Counted from the first letter of the stretch, positions 46,337-57,782 are shown. The stretch: DNA of 64,000 nt from Chionoecetes opilio (GCA_016584305.1 JACEEZ010019096.1:38744-102743), one strand, 5' to 3'. Notes: generated by a model not told the origin, from the letters alone. Made by a program: numbers and translations.

Positions 46337-47102
46337 CAGGGAGATCTTGTTATACGAGCATTCGCTATACGAGAATCCGATGATACGAGATGTGTAAATT
46401 AGGGTCTATTTTCAATATACGAGATCGAAAATCCAATGATACGACATTCAAACGGGTGAGTAAAATTATCAAGTTCAAAATGCGCGCCCTACCACTCCAG
46501 GGCTAGACAAAGGGGGATTCGGTTGACCCCAGTGAGGTCACCCCTAGCAAGCCGTGACCTGAAGCATATGGCGCGGCCTGACATTTAGGGGTAATTAGCC
46601 AGGTGTGCGGCTCCAACCTTGGGACCGCAGTCAGGTCACTCCTAGCAAGGCGTGATCTGAAGGGTAATTAAGCATATGACGCGGCCTCACCCTTAGCGGT
46701 AATTAGCCAGGTGTGCGGCCCCAACCTTGGGACTGCTACACTACCCTCTCTTGTATCCCGCGGGGTCCCATACAGTACAACGTCTTTTATGCTTGTTATG
46801 CATGTTTTATGTTTAATTAATGTGCAGTTATGTTATTTTGTGTGCTATTTTCTCTTACAGAATGTTTTTTCTACAGAATAGGTAGTACAGTGTAGGTAAT
46901 ATAGACGCTGTGTGTTTGTTGTGTTTGCTAGAGTTTATTTTAGCTTGAAAAACATGTCTTTTTTCTTCTTCTTTTTTTTAATTGATGGGGTCCTGGAACC
47001 AAACCTATATTTTACCATTAGTTATGTGTTTCGTTATACGAGATTTCGCTTTACGAGTATGCCAGGTGGAACCTAACTGCTCGTATCTTTGGGACCTCCC
47101 TG
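46337..47102. mobile_element. Tigger-like MITE, CAGGGAGGTCCC family (766 bp)
   Basis: The ends CAGGGAGATCTTGTTATACG and GGGACCTCCCTG are inverted and flanked by TA (46335-46336, 47103-47104). The interior contains a tandem duplication around 'gcgtgatctgaa' and 'gcgcggcctgac' (46495-46740). It is the same subfamily as 55209-55982, in opposite orientation. Confidence 0.85.
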
Positions 47103-47316
47103 TACAGTTCAGGATGCCACAACAAACATCATGGATTCCAGGGTTTTTAATAAGAGTAAAATGGACGGTATAGGTGTGAGAGCGAATCATTTGTTTATTT
47201 TTCCCAATTTGCTTCAGAGATTTCACTTCATAACCTCAGAGACATACATTTCCACAGAGCAAAGTATCTCTTTGATCAAGCTAAATACCTTTCTTCCTCC
47301 TCCTCCTCCTCCCCTC

Positions 47317-47640
47317 GCCTCCGTGATGCAGTGGCTAGCGTGCCTGGCTACGAATCTGCGGGCCCTGGTTCGATCCCGGGCCAGGACAAGTCGGTGACCA
47401 GCCTACCCAGCTGTTCTTCCTTCCTTTCGGGGTTGATAAATGGGTACCTGGGGTAACCTGGGGAAGGTAACTGTGGTAACCTGGGAGTCACACTAGCCCT
47501 GTGTCCTCACCGTAACGGTAACGGTCACCTCACGGTAACGGGTCCTCACCCACCACAGGCTCTAAGGGCTAATGCCACGGAGATGAGCACCGCATGCCAC
47601 GCCCAGCTCAGCGTATGCTCCCATCTTTACCTTTTACCTC
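47317..47640 (+). mobile_element. tRNA-derived SINE (family B), intronic copy
   Basis: It starts GCCTCCGTGATGCAGTGGC, has the B box GGTTCGATCCCGGG, and matches the SINE in the zinc-finger exon over its whole length with small insertions ('cctcaccgtaacggtaacgg'). It ends in TTTACCTTTTACC followed by a long CTTCCTC-rich tract (47640-47790). Confidence 0.85.
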
Positions 47641-47821
47641 CTCCCCCCCTTCCTCTTCCTCTCTTCTGCCTCCCTTCCTCCTCTTCCTCTTCCTCCCTTC
47701 CTCCTCTTCCTCTTCCCCCTTCCTCTTCCTCTCTTCCTCCACCTCTTCCCCCTTCCTCCACCTCCTCCCTCCCCCCCACTTCCTCCATGCCCCACAACCT
47801 CAGACACATACATTTCCACAG

Positions 47822-47926
47822 CGCAAGATGAAAAAAAACACCACCATCACCATCAGTCCTGAAGAAGAGAGGTGTGACTATTTTACCGTACTTGCTTCTT
47901 GTGTGGGTTGTCGGCGGGAGGCGACC
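47822..47926 (+). pseudogene. Diverged duplicate of the start of COA8 exon 2
   Basis: It is preceded by an acceptor-like CATTTCCACAG identical in layout to the true exon (CATTTGCACAG at 48208). It reads RKMKKNTTITISPEEERCDY against RKAKKHTTTATPEEQKCDY of the real exon, in the same phase, then diverges and stops after about 35 codons. A shorter third copy of the acceptor region lies at about 47227-47270 and a fourth at 48038-48060. It looks like a partial tandem exon duplication. Inclusion in a transcript would truncate COA8. Confidence 0.65.
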
Positions 47927-47999
47927 GTAGTGTAATGGTAGCACGTCCGCCCGGCAAGTGGAAGGTCTCGGGTTCGATCCCCGAGCGGTGCCTGCCTTT
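47927..47999 (+). tRNA. tRNA-Ala-like sequence, probably degenerate
   Basis: GGC(G)ACCG pairs with CGGTGCC with one bulge. The D arm is TAGTGTAATGGTAGCA, the anticodon loop CCGGCAA would read GGC (Ala), and the T arm has GGGTTCGATCC. Position 33 is C instead of the universal T and the acceptor stem is bulged, so a functional tRNA is unlikely. It may be the head of another SINE. It has a plausible internal polymerase III promoter. Confidence 0.5.
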
Positions 48000-48208
48000 T
48001 CGGTGAACCCCCTACCTCTAACACTTCTGTGATTTGTTTTCTTCATAACCTCAGACATCTTCAGTTTCCTTTCCCTTTCCTTCAGTTTCCTTTTCCATTT
48101 CCCTTTCCCCTTCCCTTCTTCCCTCCCTTTAGTGTCCTTTTCCTCTTCCCTTCTTCTTCTTTCAGTTATTAGATTCCTTGATAACCTCAGACACATACAT
48201 TTGCACAG

Positions 48209-48421
48209 AGAAAGGCCAAGAAGCACACCACCACCGCCACACCCGAGGAACAGAAGTGTGACTACGTGGGTCCGCCCGACAGCCTGAGCAGCCTGAGGCA
48301 CACCAGGTTCTATGCGCCGCCCGATGAGACCAGCCTTGAGCGCCGCTACCGGGAGGCTCGCTCAGACACCCAGGAGTGGAACCAGGCATTCTGGGCCTCA
48401 CACAATGCCAAGTTCAAAACG
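48209..48421 (+). CDS. COA8: COA8 central exon
   Basis: This exon of 213 bp (71 codons, phase 0 at both ends) begins after TTGCACAG and ends ACG before GTGGGT. It encodes CDYVGPPDSLSSLR, RFYAPPDE, the basic ERRYREAR and the hallmark QEWNQAFWASHN. These correspond to the CDWIGPPDKYSNLRP...QEWNQQFWANQN region that defines COA8. This is the start of the mature, matrix-facing part of the protein. It is intact. Confidence 0.92.
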
Positions 48422-49620
48422 GTGGGTGTGATGTGCTTTTGATTTATCTCATAAGAACATAAGAAAATAAGGAAGCTACAAGAGGCTGACCTACACGTGG
48501 TAGTTCCTGTTACTTAATATTACCGACATCCACCTTTCATCCCCATCCATAAAGCCCCGTCCACACTACCACTCACCACCGTCGGTGCTTGCCGTCGGTG
48601 CTTGCCGATGGGAAGCGCCGTTGCCAGGGTTGTGTCCACACGAACGGTTTTGTTTGGCGGTCAGCGCGCTTCCTGATTTCAAAGTGAGAGTCATGTTTTC
48701 TGCATATCGTGTACTCTCACTCGAGATTATGAAATAACCACAGGAGGTTTAGAAAAACTGACCCAACTATCATCTTCATGACACATTTCTGCATATCATA
48801 AGCAAGAAAAATATACGAAAACCTTTTTGTGTAGCCTATTCTAAAAAATATAGGAAAAAGAAATAGTGTATAAACATTTTTCTCACTTTTTTGTCTTCAA
48901 CTCGCTGCAATTTCCCGACCATTTCTCCCATTTAATTTTTGATCACATGCTCGTAATCAGCTGACTTTCTTGGTTCTGATGGTATACGGTACATAGCAAT
49001 GCAAAAATATCTAGATGGTGAAAACTGCCGATAACTTGAAGCATGTGTTTGGCGCTGACCCGTGAGTGACGGGCATGCCCGCCCAATATTAAACCTGCTG
49101 AATGTTGGCGGGCAGCGCCGACGGTTAAATTTTGCTCGTCGGCATCGTGTCCACACTGCCACTTTTGAGTGACGAACACTGTTCGACGGCAAGCGCCGAC
49201 GGTGGTGAGTGGTAGTGTGGACGGGGCTTTACACATAACACTGTCTAGCCTCCTCCTATCTCTTATTTCTTCATCTTATACAATCCTCCTCCTATCCTCC
49301 TATCCTCCTCCTACCTCTTATTTCTTCAAAACGGTGGGTGTGATTTATCTCTTCTTCACTGAAAATATTATCAATCTTTCTAAACCGATAATGGCCAGGG
49401 GTCATATCAATTTAATTATACATACTAAGTGTAAGGCTGGCATATGTTTAGAAAAATGTTGTACATATCTAGAAATAACCCTTGATAATATATATGAATC
49501 TATGACAATGGGTGAAAAGTAAAAACTTTATATGTTACTTTTGGGCAAACAGTAGATGCTGGGTTCAAAACGGTGGGTGTGATGTAGTGGTTTCTCTTAT
49601 TTCTTCATCTTTCTCTTTAA
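48422..49620. other. COA8 intron 2, proximal part
   Basis: It contains a reversed LINE tail (48453-48549), a TIR element (48552-49229) and copies of the exon-donor phrase 'aaaacggtgggtgtgat' at 49327 and 49566. These look like small duplications of the exon 2/intron boundary. Confidence 0.6.
48552..49229. mobile_element. MITE with AAGCCCCGTCCACAC ends
   Basis: AAGCCCCGTCCACACTACC at 48552 continues ACTCACCACCGTCGG and is perfectly inverted at the right end (49183-49229). It sits within the reversed LINE tail (48453-48549 and about 49235-49255). TA occurs on both sides, but the target duplication is not certain. It is 678 bp and non-coding. Confidence 0.75.
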
Positions 49621-49824
49621 CCCCTTCACGCCCAGATGTTTCCTTTGCTATATAAAATTATCTGTTGTTAGCCTTGAAATTACGAAAAGTCACTGAATAT
49701 ACCCAGTTAGCTAGTGGACAAGGATACTAAACAGGTCATAGCTATAAAATACTGCTTAAATTCACTAAAAATTGTCTAATGGTACCCAAATTACAAGGGA
49801 AATTACGTTGTGGACCTCAAGGGG
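49621..49824. mobile_element. TTAA-flanked MITE, CCCCTT family, copy 3
   Basis: CCCCTTCACGCCCAGATG to GACCTCAAGGGG, with TTAA on both sides (49617-49620, 49825-49828). It is followed by 'cgtcagattttc', which also follows copy 4 and the partial copy at 51868, showing a duplicated block. Confidence 0.85.
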
Positions 49825-50147
49825 TTAACGTCAGATTTTCCCATAGTGTCTTATGAGGTTAGAGTCGATGATACACTTCCAACTATCCTAAAGTCCCGAA
49901 AGCTATCCTAAAAGCCTAAACAAGCTCAATTCTATGACAGTGGGTGAAAAGTACAGGTAAAATATGTTACTTTTCAGATCCTCTTCAACACACTGCCTCT
50001 TCTTCTTCTTCTTTTTCTTTTTCTTTCTGTTTAACGTCAGATTTTCCCGTAATGTCTGAAGATGCCTATGCCAGCCAGTGAGTCTTAACTTATGTCTCAC
50101 TCTCCTCATTATGTAGTAACACCATCACCCTTCTTCTTTCTGTTTAA

Positions 50148-50358
50148 CCCCTTGAGGCCCAGAACGTAATTTCCTTTGTACTCTGGGTTGGGTATACCAT
50201 TTGACGATTTTCAGTGAATATAAGGAAAGTTTTATAGCTATGACCTATTTAGTATCCTTGTCCACTAACCAATTGGGTATATTAAGTTACTTTTTGTGAT
50301 TTTATGGCTGACAACAGACGATTTTATATATTAATGGAAAGATCTGGGCGTGAAGGGG
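50148..50358. mobile_element. TTAA-flanked MITE, CCCCTT family, copy 4
   Basis: CCCCTTGAGGCCCAGAACG to GATCTGGGCGTGAAGGGG with TTAA at 50144-50147 and 50359-50362. Confidence 0.85.
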
Positions 50359-50362
50359 TTAA

Positions 50363-50542
50363 CGTCATATTTTCTCGTGTGAGGTTAGAGGGTCGATGAT
50401 ACGCTTCCAACTGTCTCTATCCATTGCCTCAACCTCCTCAATGCTGCCAGAACCTCTTCAACCTCTATAACTATACTCCAACCTCTTCAAATAACCTCAA
50501 ACATCCAGAGTTTCATTAGCATACACGTACAGTCATGAACAG
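50363..50542. repeat. Duplicated intron block, copy 1 (empty site of the hAT-like element)
   Basis: The block 'cgtcatattttctcgtgtgagg' to 'acacgtacagtcatgaac' is repeated at 51979-52148, where the copy is cut by the 52149-54818 element. This intact copy shows the original target ACGTACAG. Confidence 0.85.
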
Positions 50543-50544
50543 TA

Positions 50545-51867
50545 CAGGGAGGTCCCGTTATACGAGCATTCGATATACGAGAATCCGATGATACGAGATG
50601 TGTAAATTAGGGTCTATTTTCAATATACGAGATCAAAAATCTAATGTTACGACATTCAAACTGGGGTGAGTAAAATTACCAAGTTGTTTACTAGAGTAAA
50701 TTACAAGTTATTTACTAAAATTATAGTTATTTACTGACTATATGATTTTGCCTAAGGCTGTACGATAATCAATCTGATGGTGGTGGTGGTGTGGTGGTAT
50801 TTCATAATTGTTATTCTTCCTCCTCTCTGTACCCACGGCTGAAATGGCATATATAACACCTCACACACACCCTACCACGTATATAACACCACGCTAACCC
50901 TAAATAACACCTATAACGGCATTAGAAACACGAGTTATAGTGGTTATATGAGGCCTAACACAAGCGGCCTGCCTCTCGGCGACGCTATAAGACACTGTTG
51001 TTGTGAAGGCTACGAACACATTTCATTTCCACTGCACTAATGCACTACTTTCACCACTGCACTAATGTCGCCAGGCACAACATATTACGAATTTTAGCAT
51101 AAATGCTAAAAGCTCGCTTCGCTCGCTTGGACAATGAGTTAAGAGACGAAATATAACTTTCTGTGCCAAATTTCTTCCCTTGCGCCTGTATCTTTCTTGC
51201 CCACACATTCGTGGAAACATTTTACAAGCCTATATGACACCTGATTTCGGCTGAAATAGGTGTCCAAGCGAGCGAAGCGAGTTTAAAAATATGATAATTC
51301 TGGTGGCTCGGTACGACAATGTGGCCTACAAAAATTCACAACCCTGGACAATGTACAATGATTCAGGTGCTCAGAGACGAGTTTGTGGGCAGTGGAAGAG
51401 GTCTGCGCACCCCTCCCTTGTCCCTTAACTACCGTAACCTCTCGAGTCTAGTGTATCACGCGGCGTCCCCAAGAGTACATACAACGTCTTTGTTGCTTGT
51501 ATGTATTGTGCCTTGTGATTCATTTTAGTGATTTGCTGGTTTACTTAATGTGCTTATTGTGACTTATTTGTGCTCTGTCCTACTGTGCTGTCACACTCTT
51601 AATTCACTGTGCTTTGTGTGGTGGTGCGGTGGTGTGGTATATAGAGCCCTATATTTGAGAGTTTGAAAGTTTGTTGTGTTTGCTATGGTTTATTTTAGCT
51701 TGAAAAACATGTTTGTTTGTTTTTCTTTCTTTTTCTTTTCTTTTAATTGATGGGGTCCTGGAACCAAACCTATATTTTACCATTAGTTATGTGTTTCGTT
51801 ATACGAGATTTCGCTTTACGAGTATGCCAGGTGGAACCTAACTGCTCGTATCTTCGGGACCTCCCTG
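50545..51867. mobile_element. Tigger-like element, CAGGGAGGTCCCG family (1323 bp)
   Basis: CAGGGAGGTCCCGTTATACG and the inverted CGGGACCTCCCTG are flanked by TA (50543-50544, 51868-51869). It aligns with the outer shell of the 32283-36852 nest in inverse orientation and preserves the empty TTA site used there. No transposase frame was found. Confidence 0.85.
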
Positions 51868-52148
51868 TATAACACATTATATACATTAACTTTTATATAC
51901 GTGACTTTTCTTAATTTAATGGCTCGACAACATACAATTTTTTATAGCAAAGGAAAGATCTGGGCGTGAAGGGGTTAACGTCATATTTTTTCGTGTGAGG
52001 TTAGAGGGTCGATGATATGCTTCCAACTGTCTCTATCCATTGCCTCAACCTCCTCAATGCTGCCAGAACCTCTTCAACCTCTATAACTATACTCCAACCT
52101 CTTCAAATAACCTCAAACATCCAGAGTTTCATTATCATACACGTACAG

Positions 52149-54818
52149 TAGGGTGCTAATAAAAATCAAAAGTTTGAATTTTTCTTCCTACTTTGGTGTA
52201 ATGGTGCATCTATGCAAGAAACCATCGTATGCAAAGTTTGACCTCAATCGGTTGATATTTAGGGGTGGCGGATTACAACTTTGTTATTTACCCTTATGCA
52301 CTGGCCTATTAAGGAGGGGATGTCATCTCTTGAAAGCGGACAAGCCGGACATCCCTTCCCCAGCAGGGCTGCTGGTCCCCCTCTTGGTGAGTATTAGCCC
52401 CTCGGTGGGGGGGGTATCATGGGGAGCCACCCCACTCATTGTGGCCGGCTTGGCCGGGGAAGGGAAGCCTTCGAGGTCCCGGGCTGTTGATGGCGATGGG
52501 CCTCCACAACTTGGAGGAGGAACTGGCGCTGTTCCTCGTCTTTGGTCAGCCGGAGGTTGAAGGACTGGATGAGCGCCACTCCTCGCTCGGCTGTGTCGTT
52601 GACGACGCGAAGTCCCTCGATTCGGCGGCAGGCCTCGACGTACGATTCCTCTTCCTGCCACTTCCGAGGGTTGGCGGACAGGAAGTCGGTCTTGATATCA
52701 AGAGCTTCGAAGAGGCGGAGGGAATTTTTCGTGGCGAAGGAGGGCAGTGTTGCCGCAGGAACTTGTGATGATGGGAGGTTTATTCGCTTGGCGGGTTCCT
52801 CGGCTCCTTCATCGTAGAGAATGGCCTGTACAATTGCTTGTTTGTCGGAGACAGGGAGACGTGAGTCGAACAGTGACAGGCCAATGAGATCTTCGCTCAA
52901 GTACCAGAAATGGCGGCTCAGAGTGGTGAAGCAGGCCTTCCGAATACTTTCGTCGTGGTACTGAAGGATGTCCTTAGCGAATCCAAGATCGTTGGCGGGA
53001 GCGTAGGATGGAACCGTCGATTCGAACCATCGCAGGACTTAGATCTCGGTTGCGAACGATGAGAACCGCTGGAGGGCTGACATTTCTCAAGGTGTGACGA
53101 CTCCAGTCAGCTGCTCCCGAAACAAGATCATCTTCAGAGCGTAAATGATACGCGCCATCCAACGCGCTCGATGAAGCGCTCCGGGGCTACGGATCGAGGT
53201 CTTCGGAAGAGCGCCGCCGAGGAAAAGGATGCTCAGCTCAGCGAGTTCCTTATAGTCGTCACGGGGCTGCTTTGTCTGAAGCAGACGTTTCAAACCTTGA
53301 ATGAGATCGTCCCTCTTGGAGACCAGAGTCTCCGGCAGATCTTCATTGGTGGGAGGGTTTATTGCCGACTGGTTGATGTAAGACCAGTAGTCCTTGAAGC
53401 GAGAGAAGATGGTGATCTCAGGACCAGAAGATGACCCCAAACACGTAGAAAAGGCCTTCTCAAGGACAAGTTCGTGGACGTGATGACGGCAAGCAAGTGA
53501 AACGAGGGGTCGGCCGATCTTCTGTTGCAAGATGGTGCATGCACCATTGATGGCTCCAGTGTTGGCACTGGTTGTGTCGAAGCACATCGTCACGACTCGT
53601 TCCTGGACCCCCCAGTCTTGTAGAGCCTCGAACACAGCTGTAGCGGCGGCATCACCAGTTCCGGAGTGCAGTTTCGGGACTCCTAGGAGCTTCTCCACTC
53701 CTTCTCCTGTGACGAGGATGGCGAGTCTTTCGGCGCAAGTGCCATCGTCCTGAGGAAGGATCTTCCCGTCCCAATGAACGGTAAGAGGGGTAAGAGGACT
53801 GAAAGTCTCTTTGATGTCCTTCGCCAAAGTGGACCTGTACTTCGCTCTTGCCTGTCGAATGGACTCGGGATTCAGCACAAGCTCTTGTGGATCGTGGCCC
53901 AAGCTACTTGCCGTAGCCGCCACAATTCGAAGGGCTTGGCGGCTACTGACCCCAGTTCTGTCAAGGGCTCCGACGAGATCAAGGATAGGACGGACTTCGT
54001 GCCCCGTGTCCTCAATCGCTTTGGTGGAGAAGCGACCCCGGCGTCGGAAGAAGAAGTCGATGTGTTGGCAGCGTTGGCTGGACTTGATGACTCAGACGAT
54101 GACGACTCCAGCTCAACCATCTCTTCTCCTTTTGGCGTCTGTTGACGGCTACGTGAGAGAGAGCTTTCACGTCGGCAAACCGATTCTTTCAGCTTCTTGT
54201 CCAGACCAGCCATCGAACCCCGCCTCCCCTTCTCCCGCTGGGCAAGAAGGAATTCCTTGTCTTCAGGAATGGTCATCAGAGTGAGGGCGTCGGAGTGGGC
54301 GATGTCCAAAAGGTCTGGGAGACTTTCTTGGAAGGTCTTCTGTTTTTCGGCAGGCGTGACTCCAGAGTTATTCTTGCTTTTGCTCAGGATCTTCCACTCG
54401 TCGAAAAGTCCAGTAATCTTCCTCCTCACGCTAGTTTCTGCGATGGTGGGGATCCTAGCTCGTGTCCAGAAGTCGAGGACCTCCTTTGCAGCCTCAGCTG
54501 CACTCTGCTGCACCGTCTTCTTCTCTTCCTTGTGTGCGTAGAAAAATCGTCGTAAAACGTCTCCACGGCTGGGAAGTTTTGCTCCTGTGATAGTAGGAAC
54601 ACTATGGCCAAGAAGCCAAACTTCAGTCTGCTTTCTCGTGGTCATGACCTGAGGGCGAAAAGAGGAAATGTTCAAGATCGATCCGCCACCTCTAAATATC
54701 AACCAATTAGCCTGAAACTTTGCACACGACAGTTTCTAAGTACAAGGCAGAATACCACAAAAGTACGTGAAAAAATATTGACTTTGAAAAATTACCCCTA
54801 TGCGCTATTGGCACCCTA
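52149..54818 (-). mobile_element. hAT-like DNA transposon with near-complete transposase
   Basis: The ends TAGGGTGC(T/C)AATA are inverted (52149-52161 and 54806-54818). A second inverted block near each end (GCAAAGTTT...GGTTGATATTTAG.GGTGGCGG; 52233-52270 and 54668-54725) makes compound termini of about 120-150 bp. The left flank ACGTACAG (52141-52148) matches ACGTAGTC on the right, which is the same target with two bases lost, judged against the empty site at 50525-50536. An 8-bp duplication fits hAT. Confidence 0.8.
52436..54702 (-). pseudogene. hAT-like transposase, one frameshift and two stops
   Basis: The N-terminal frame 54702-53872 has an acidic Ser-rich linker and a basic RLRTRG patch. 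The frame then shifts near 53925 into ATASSLGHDPQELVL. The catalytic region follows: VTMCFDTTSANTG (first Asp, near 53590-53560), SLACRHHVHELVLE (C-x2-H type, near 53500-53460), FSRFKDYW and GALHRARWM (near 53165). After in-frame stops at 53087-53089 and 53039-53041 the same frame continues with VLRWFES, LSRHFWYLSEDLIGLSLFD and a C-terminus at 52436. D-x-x-S-A-N, C-x2-H and R-W segments match the layout of hAT RNase H-like transposases. Few lesions suggest recent loss. Confidence 0.7.
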
Positions 54819-54987
54819 ACGTAGTCATGAACAGTATAACACATTATATACATTAACTTTTATAGACGTGACTTTTCTTAATTGTATGGCTCGACAACAT
54901 ACAATTTTTTATAGCAAAGGAAAGATCTGGGCGTGAATTGGGGTTAATGGGAGGAAAATGTAATACGAAGATGCTACGACAATTTAA

Positions 54988-55191
54988 CCCCTTGAGCCCC
55001 AGAACGTAATTTCCATTGTAATTTGGGTACCATTAGACAATTTTAATGAACATAAGCAATAGTTTATAGATGTGACCTGTTTAGTATCCTTGTCCATGAA
55101 CTAATTTGGTATATTCAGTTACTTTTCGTAATTGTATGGCTCGATAACATACAATTTTTTATAGCAAAGGAAAGATTTGGCTGTGAAGGGG
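54988..55191. mobile_element. TTAA-flanked MITE, CCCCTT family, copy 5
   Basis: CCCCTTGAGCCCCAGAACG to GATTTGGCTGTGAAGGGG with TTAA at 54984-54987 and 55192-55195. Truncated copies of the same family end at 51974 and 54943. Confidence 0.85.
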
Positions 55192-55208
55192 TTAATGAGA
55201 AATGTGTA

Positions 55209-55982
55209 CAAGGAGGTCCCGAAGATACGAGCAGTTAGGTTCCACCTGGCATACTCGTAAAGCGAAATCTCGTATAACAAAACACATAACTAATGGTAAA
55301 ATATAGGTTTGGTTCCAGGACCCCATCAATTAAAAAAGAAGAAGAAAAAAAACATGTTTTTCAAGCTAAAATAAACTATAGCAAACACAACAAACACACA
55401 GCGTCTATATTACCCACACTGTACTACCTATTCTGTAGAAAAAGCATTCTGAAAGAGAAAATAGCACACAAAATAACATAACTGCACATTAATTAAACAT
55501 AAAACATGCATAACAAGCAAAAAAGACGCTGTAATGTTAGGGACACCACGTGATACAAGAGAAGGTAGTGTAGCGGTCCCATGGTTGGGGCTGCACACTT
55601 GCAAATTACCCCTAAAGGTCAGGCCGCGCCATATGCTTAATTACCCTTCAGATCACGCCTTGCTAGGGGTGACCTGACTGCAGTCCCAAGGTTGGGGCCG
55701 CACACCTGCTAATTACCCCTAAATGTCAGGCCGCGCCATATGCTTAATTACCCTTCAGGTCAGGGCTTGCTAGGGGTGACCTCACTGGGGTCAACCAAAT
55801 CCCCCTTTGTCCAGCCCGGGAGTGGTAGGGCGCGCATTTTGAGCTTGATAATTTTACTCACCCCAGTTTGAATGTCATATCATTGGATTTTCGATCTCGT
55901 ATATTGAAAATAGACCCTAATTTACACATCTCGTATCATCGGATTCTCGTATACCGAATGCTCGTATAACGGGACCTCCCTG
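55209..55982. mobile_element. Tigger-like MITE, CAGGGAGGTCCC family (774 bp)
   Basis: CAAGGAGGTCCCGAAGATAC and the inverted CGGGACCTCCCTG are flanked by TA (55207-55208, 55983-55984). It is the same subfamily as 46337-47102, with the internal duplication around 'caggccgcgccatatgctta' (55615-55790). Confidence 0.85.
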
Positions 55983-55984
55983 TA

Positions 55985-57018
55985 TATACATAGGTTAATT
56001 TTCATCAAAGTTTTAGTCGACGGAAGAGAAAGAAATGAGGAGACTTTATAAATGAAAGAGAAATGTGACAGAAACGATAACATTCATAAGCTCAAAAAAC
56101 ATAGAAAATAATAAGATATGTTGTATATATGTTGTACAAGCAACATTTCAGTTCATACGTCGGCAATGCAGATTTGCATAATACACATGCAATGCAATAA
56201 TCCCCGGCAGTTTTGGGTTAAATCAGTTTTAGAGCATTGGAGCTACGAAATGGTATAGAAGAAGATAGAAGTTTTAAGTGGATAAAGGGATATAATAAAG
56301 GAGAGGTAGGAAAAGTTCTTACGGCTAGTAACCAGGGTAGAACAAGAAGTAACGGATTCAAGCTGGAAAAGCCTAATTTAATAAGGAAATAGGGAAAAAC
56401 TGGTTCACAAATAGGGTGGTGAATGATTGGAATGGACTCAGTAGACAGGTAGTTATTGCGGAGTCAATAGGGAGTTTTAAAAGGAGGCTGGATAAATTCA
56501 TGGATGGGGATGAAAGGTGGATGTAGGTAGTGTTAAGTAACAGGAACTACCACGTGTAGGTCTCCCAGCCTCTTGTAGCTTCCTTATTTTCTTAAGTTTT
56601 CATGTTGTTATGTTGTTATGACTTGCTGAAAATTAGGATCTATAATTTCGGAGTCTTTGATATTAATTTAGTTTTATATGATACATTTTTTTTTTCCTTT
56701 ATTTTTTTTTGGTCTGGGTTAAAACATTGAAGCCATTGAAGGTACGAAATGGTGTGGATTTTATTGATATTTAGGATTTGTAACTTCAGAATCTTTAAAG
56801 TTAATTTACTTTGTAGATGAGACAAAAGTTCATGCAGACTACTATTTTGTTAATGATTAGGATTTTTTATGTAGAAAACTAATATTAATTTAGTTTTACA
56901 TTAAACATTTTATTTATTTATTTACGTTTTTTTTTTTACTTGGGAATCTTTGATATTAATTTAGTTTTTCATGAAATTAATTTTGTATTTACTATATTCT
57001 ATTTTCTTGTTTTTTTAG
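55985..57018. other. COA8 intron 2, distal part with LINE tail
   Basis: It contains a CR1/L2-like LINE tail at 56255-56610 (+ orientation, broken frame, octamer tail TTATTTTC). An AT-rich tandem duplication follows (56645-56945; 'ttgatattaatttagtttt' three times). A pyrimidine-rich acceptor TTGTTTTTTTAG ends at 57018. Confidence 0.7.
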
Positions 57019-57243
57019 ATGAGACAAGAGTTCATTGAGACCAAGCTCAAGGAGAAATACGGCGACAGTGAAGGGCGGAAGACACTCACCGCGGACGAGA
57101 TGTCACAGTTCTACAAGGGGTTCCTGGACGACCACCTGAGCCTGCACACACAGTACAACAAGGAGTGGTACTGGAGGAACGGCACGAACATCCTCCTAGC
57201 GGCCAGGGTGTGGTTGCAGCAGAAGATGAGCAGTGATAGATGA
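57019..57243 (+). CDS. COA8: COA8 terminal exon
   Basis: The exon continues in phase 0 with MRQEFIETKLKEKYG, then GRKTLTADEMSQFYKGFLD, the conserved YNKEWYWRN and a short C-terminus ending SSDR and TGA. These match EEFIHSRLK, LNAEEMADFYKEFL and YNRDWYKRN of vertebrate COA8. With the other two exons the protein would be 267 residues, longer than the usual roughly 200 because of the presequence repeats. It is intact. The intron before it is 8.6 kb. Confidence 0.92.
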   Translation: MRQEFIETKLKEKYGDSEGRKTLTADEMSQFYKGFLDDHLSLHTQYNKEWYWRNGTNILLAARVWLQQKMSSDR

Positions 57244-57730
57244 GGCGTAAGTGTGTGGCTGTATATATTACCCCCCTGTTGTCTCTCTCTCTTTCTCTGC
57301 CTGTCTCTCTCTCTCAGGTATTTAGTATGATAATTATGATGGATGAGGAGTATGTGTAAGTCTGTATTAAGCCCCTCTGTATCTCTCTCTCTCTGTTGTT
57401 AATATTTTGTTAACACTGGCTTACGCAAACTCTCTGATAACTTTTTTTGTTATTAATGGGTGAGGAGTAAGTATATGTCTGTGTTAACCCTCTCTGTCTC
57501 TCTCTCTCTGTTGTTGTTAATATTTTGTCAACACTGGCTTACGTGAGCTCTTGCCCCCTCTCTCTCTCTCTCTCTCTCTCTGATAACTATTAGGGATACT
57601 TTTTATGGAGAGAGAGAGTAAAGACGTCATTAGAACAGTGAAACTTTCCTTTCTTTCTCTCTCTCTCTTTTTGATACTTATAAGGGATATTTTTTATTGA
57701 GAGACACTAATGACGTTGTTAGAACATTGT

Positions 57731-57782
<52 letters not shown>

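Noticed and set aside
47583..47935. Ser/Pro/Leu-rich frames of 82-113 codons
   Set aside because: They cover a CTTCCTC tract after a SINE. Only the last 35 codons correspond to the duplicated COA8 exon start.
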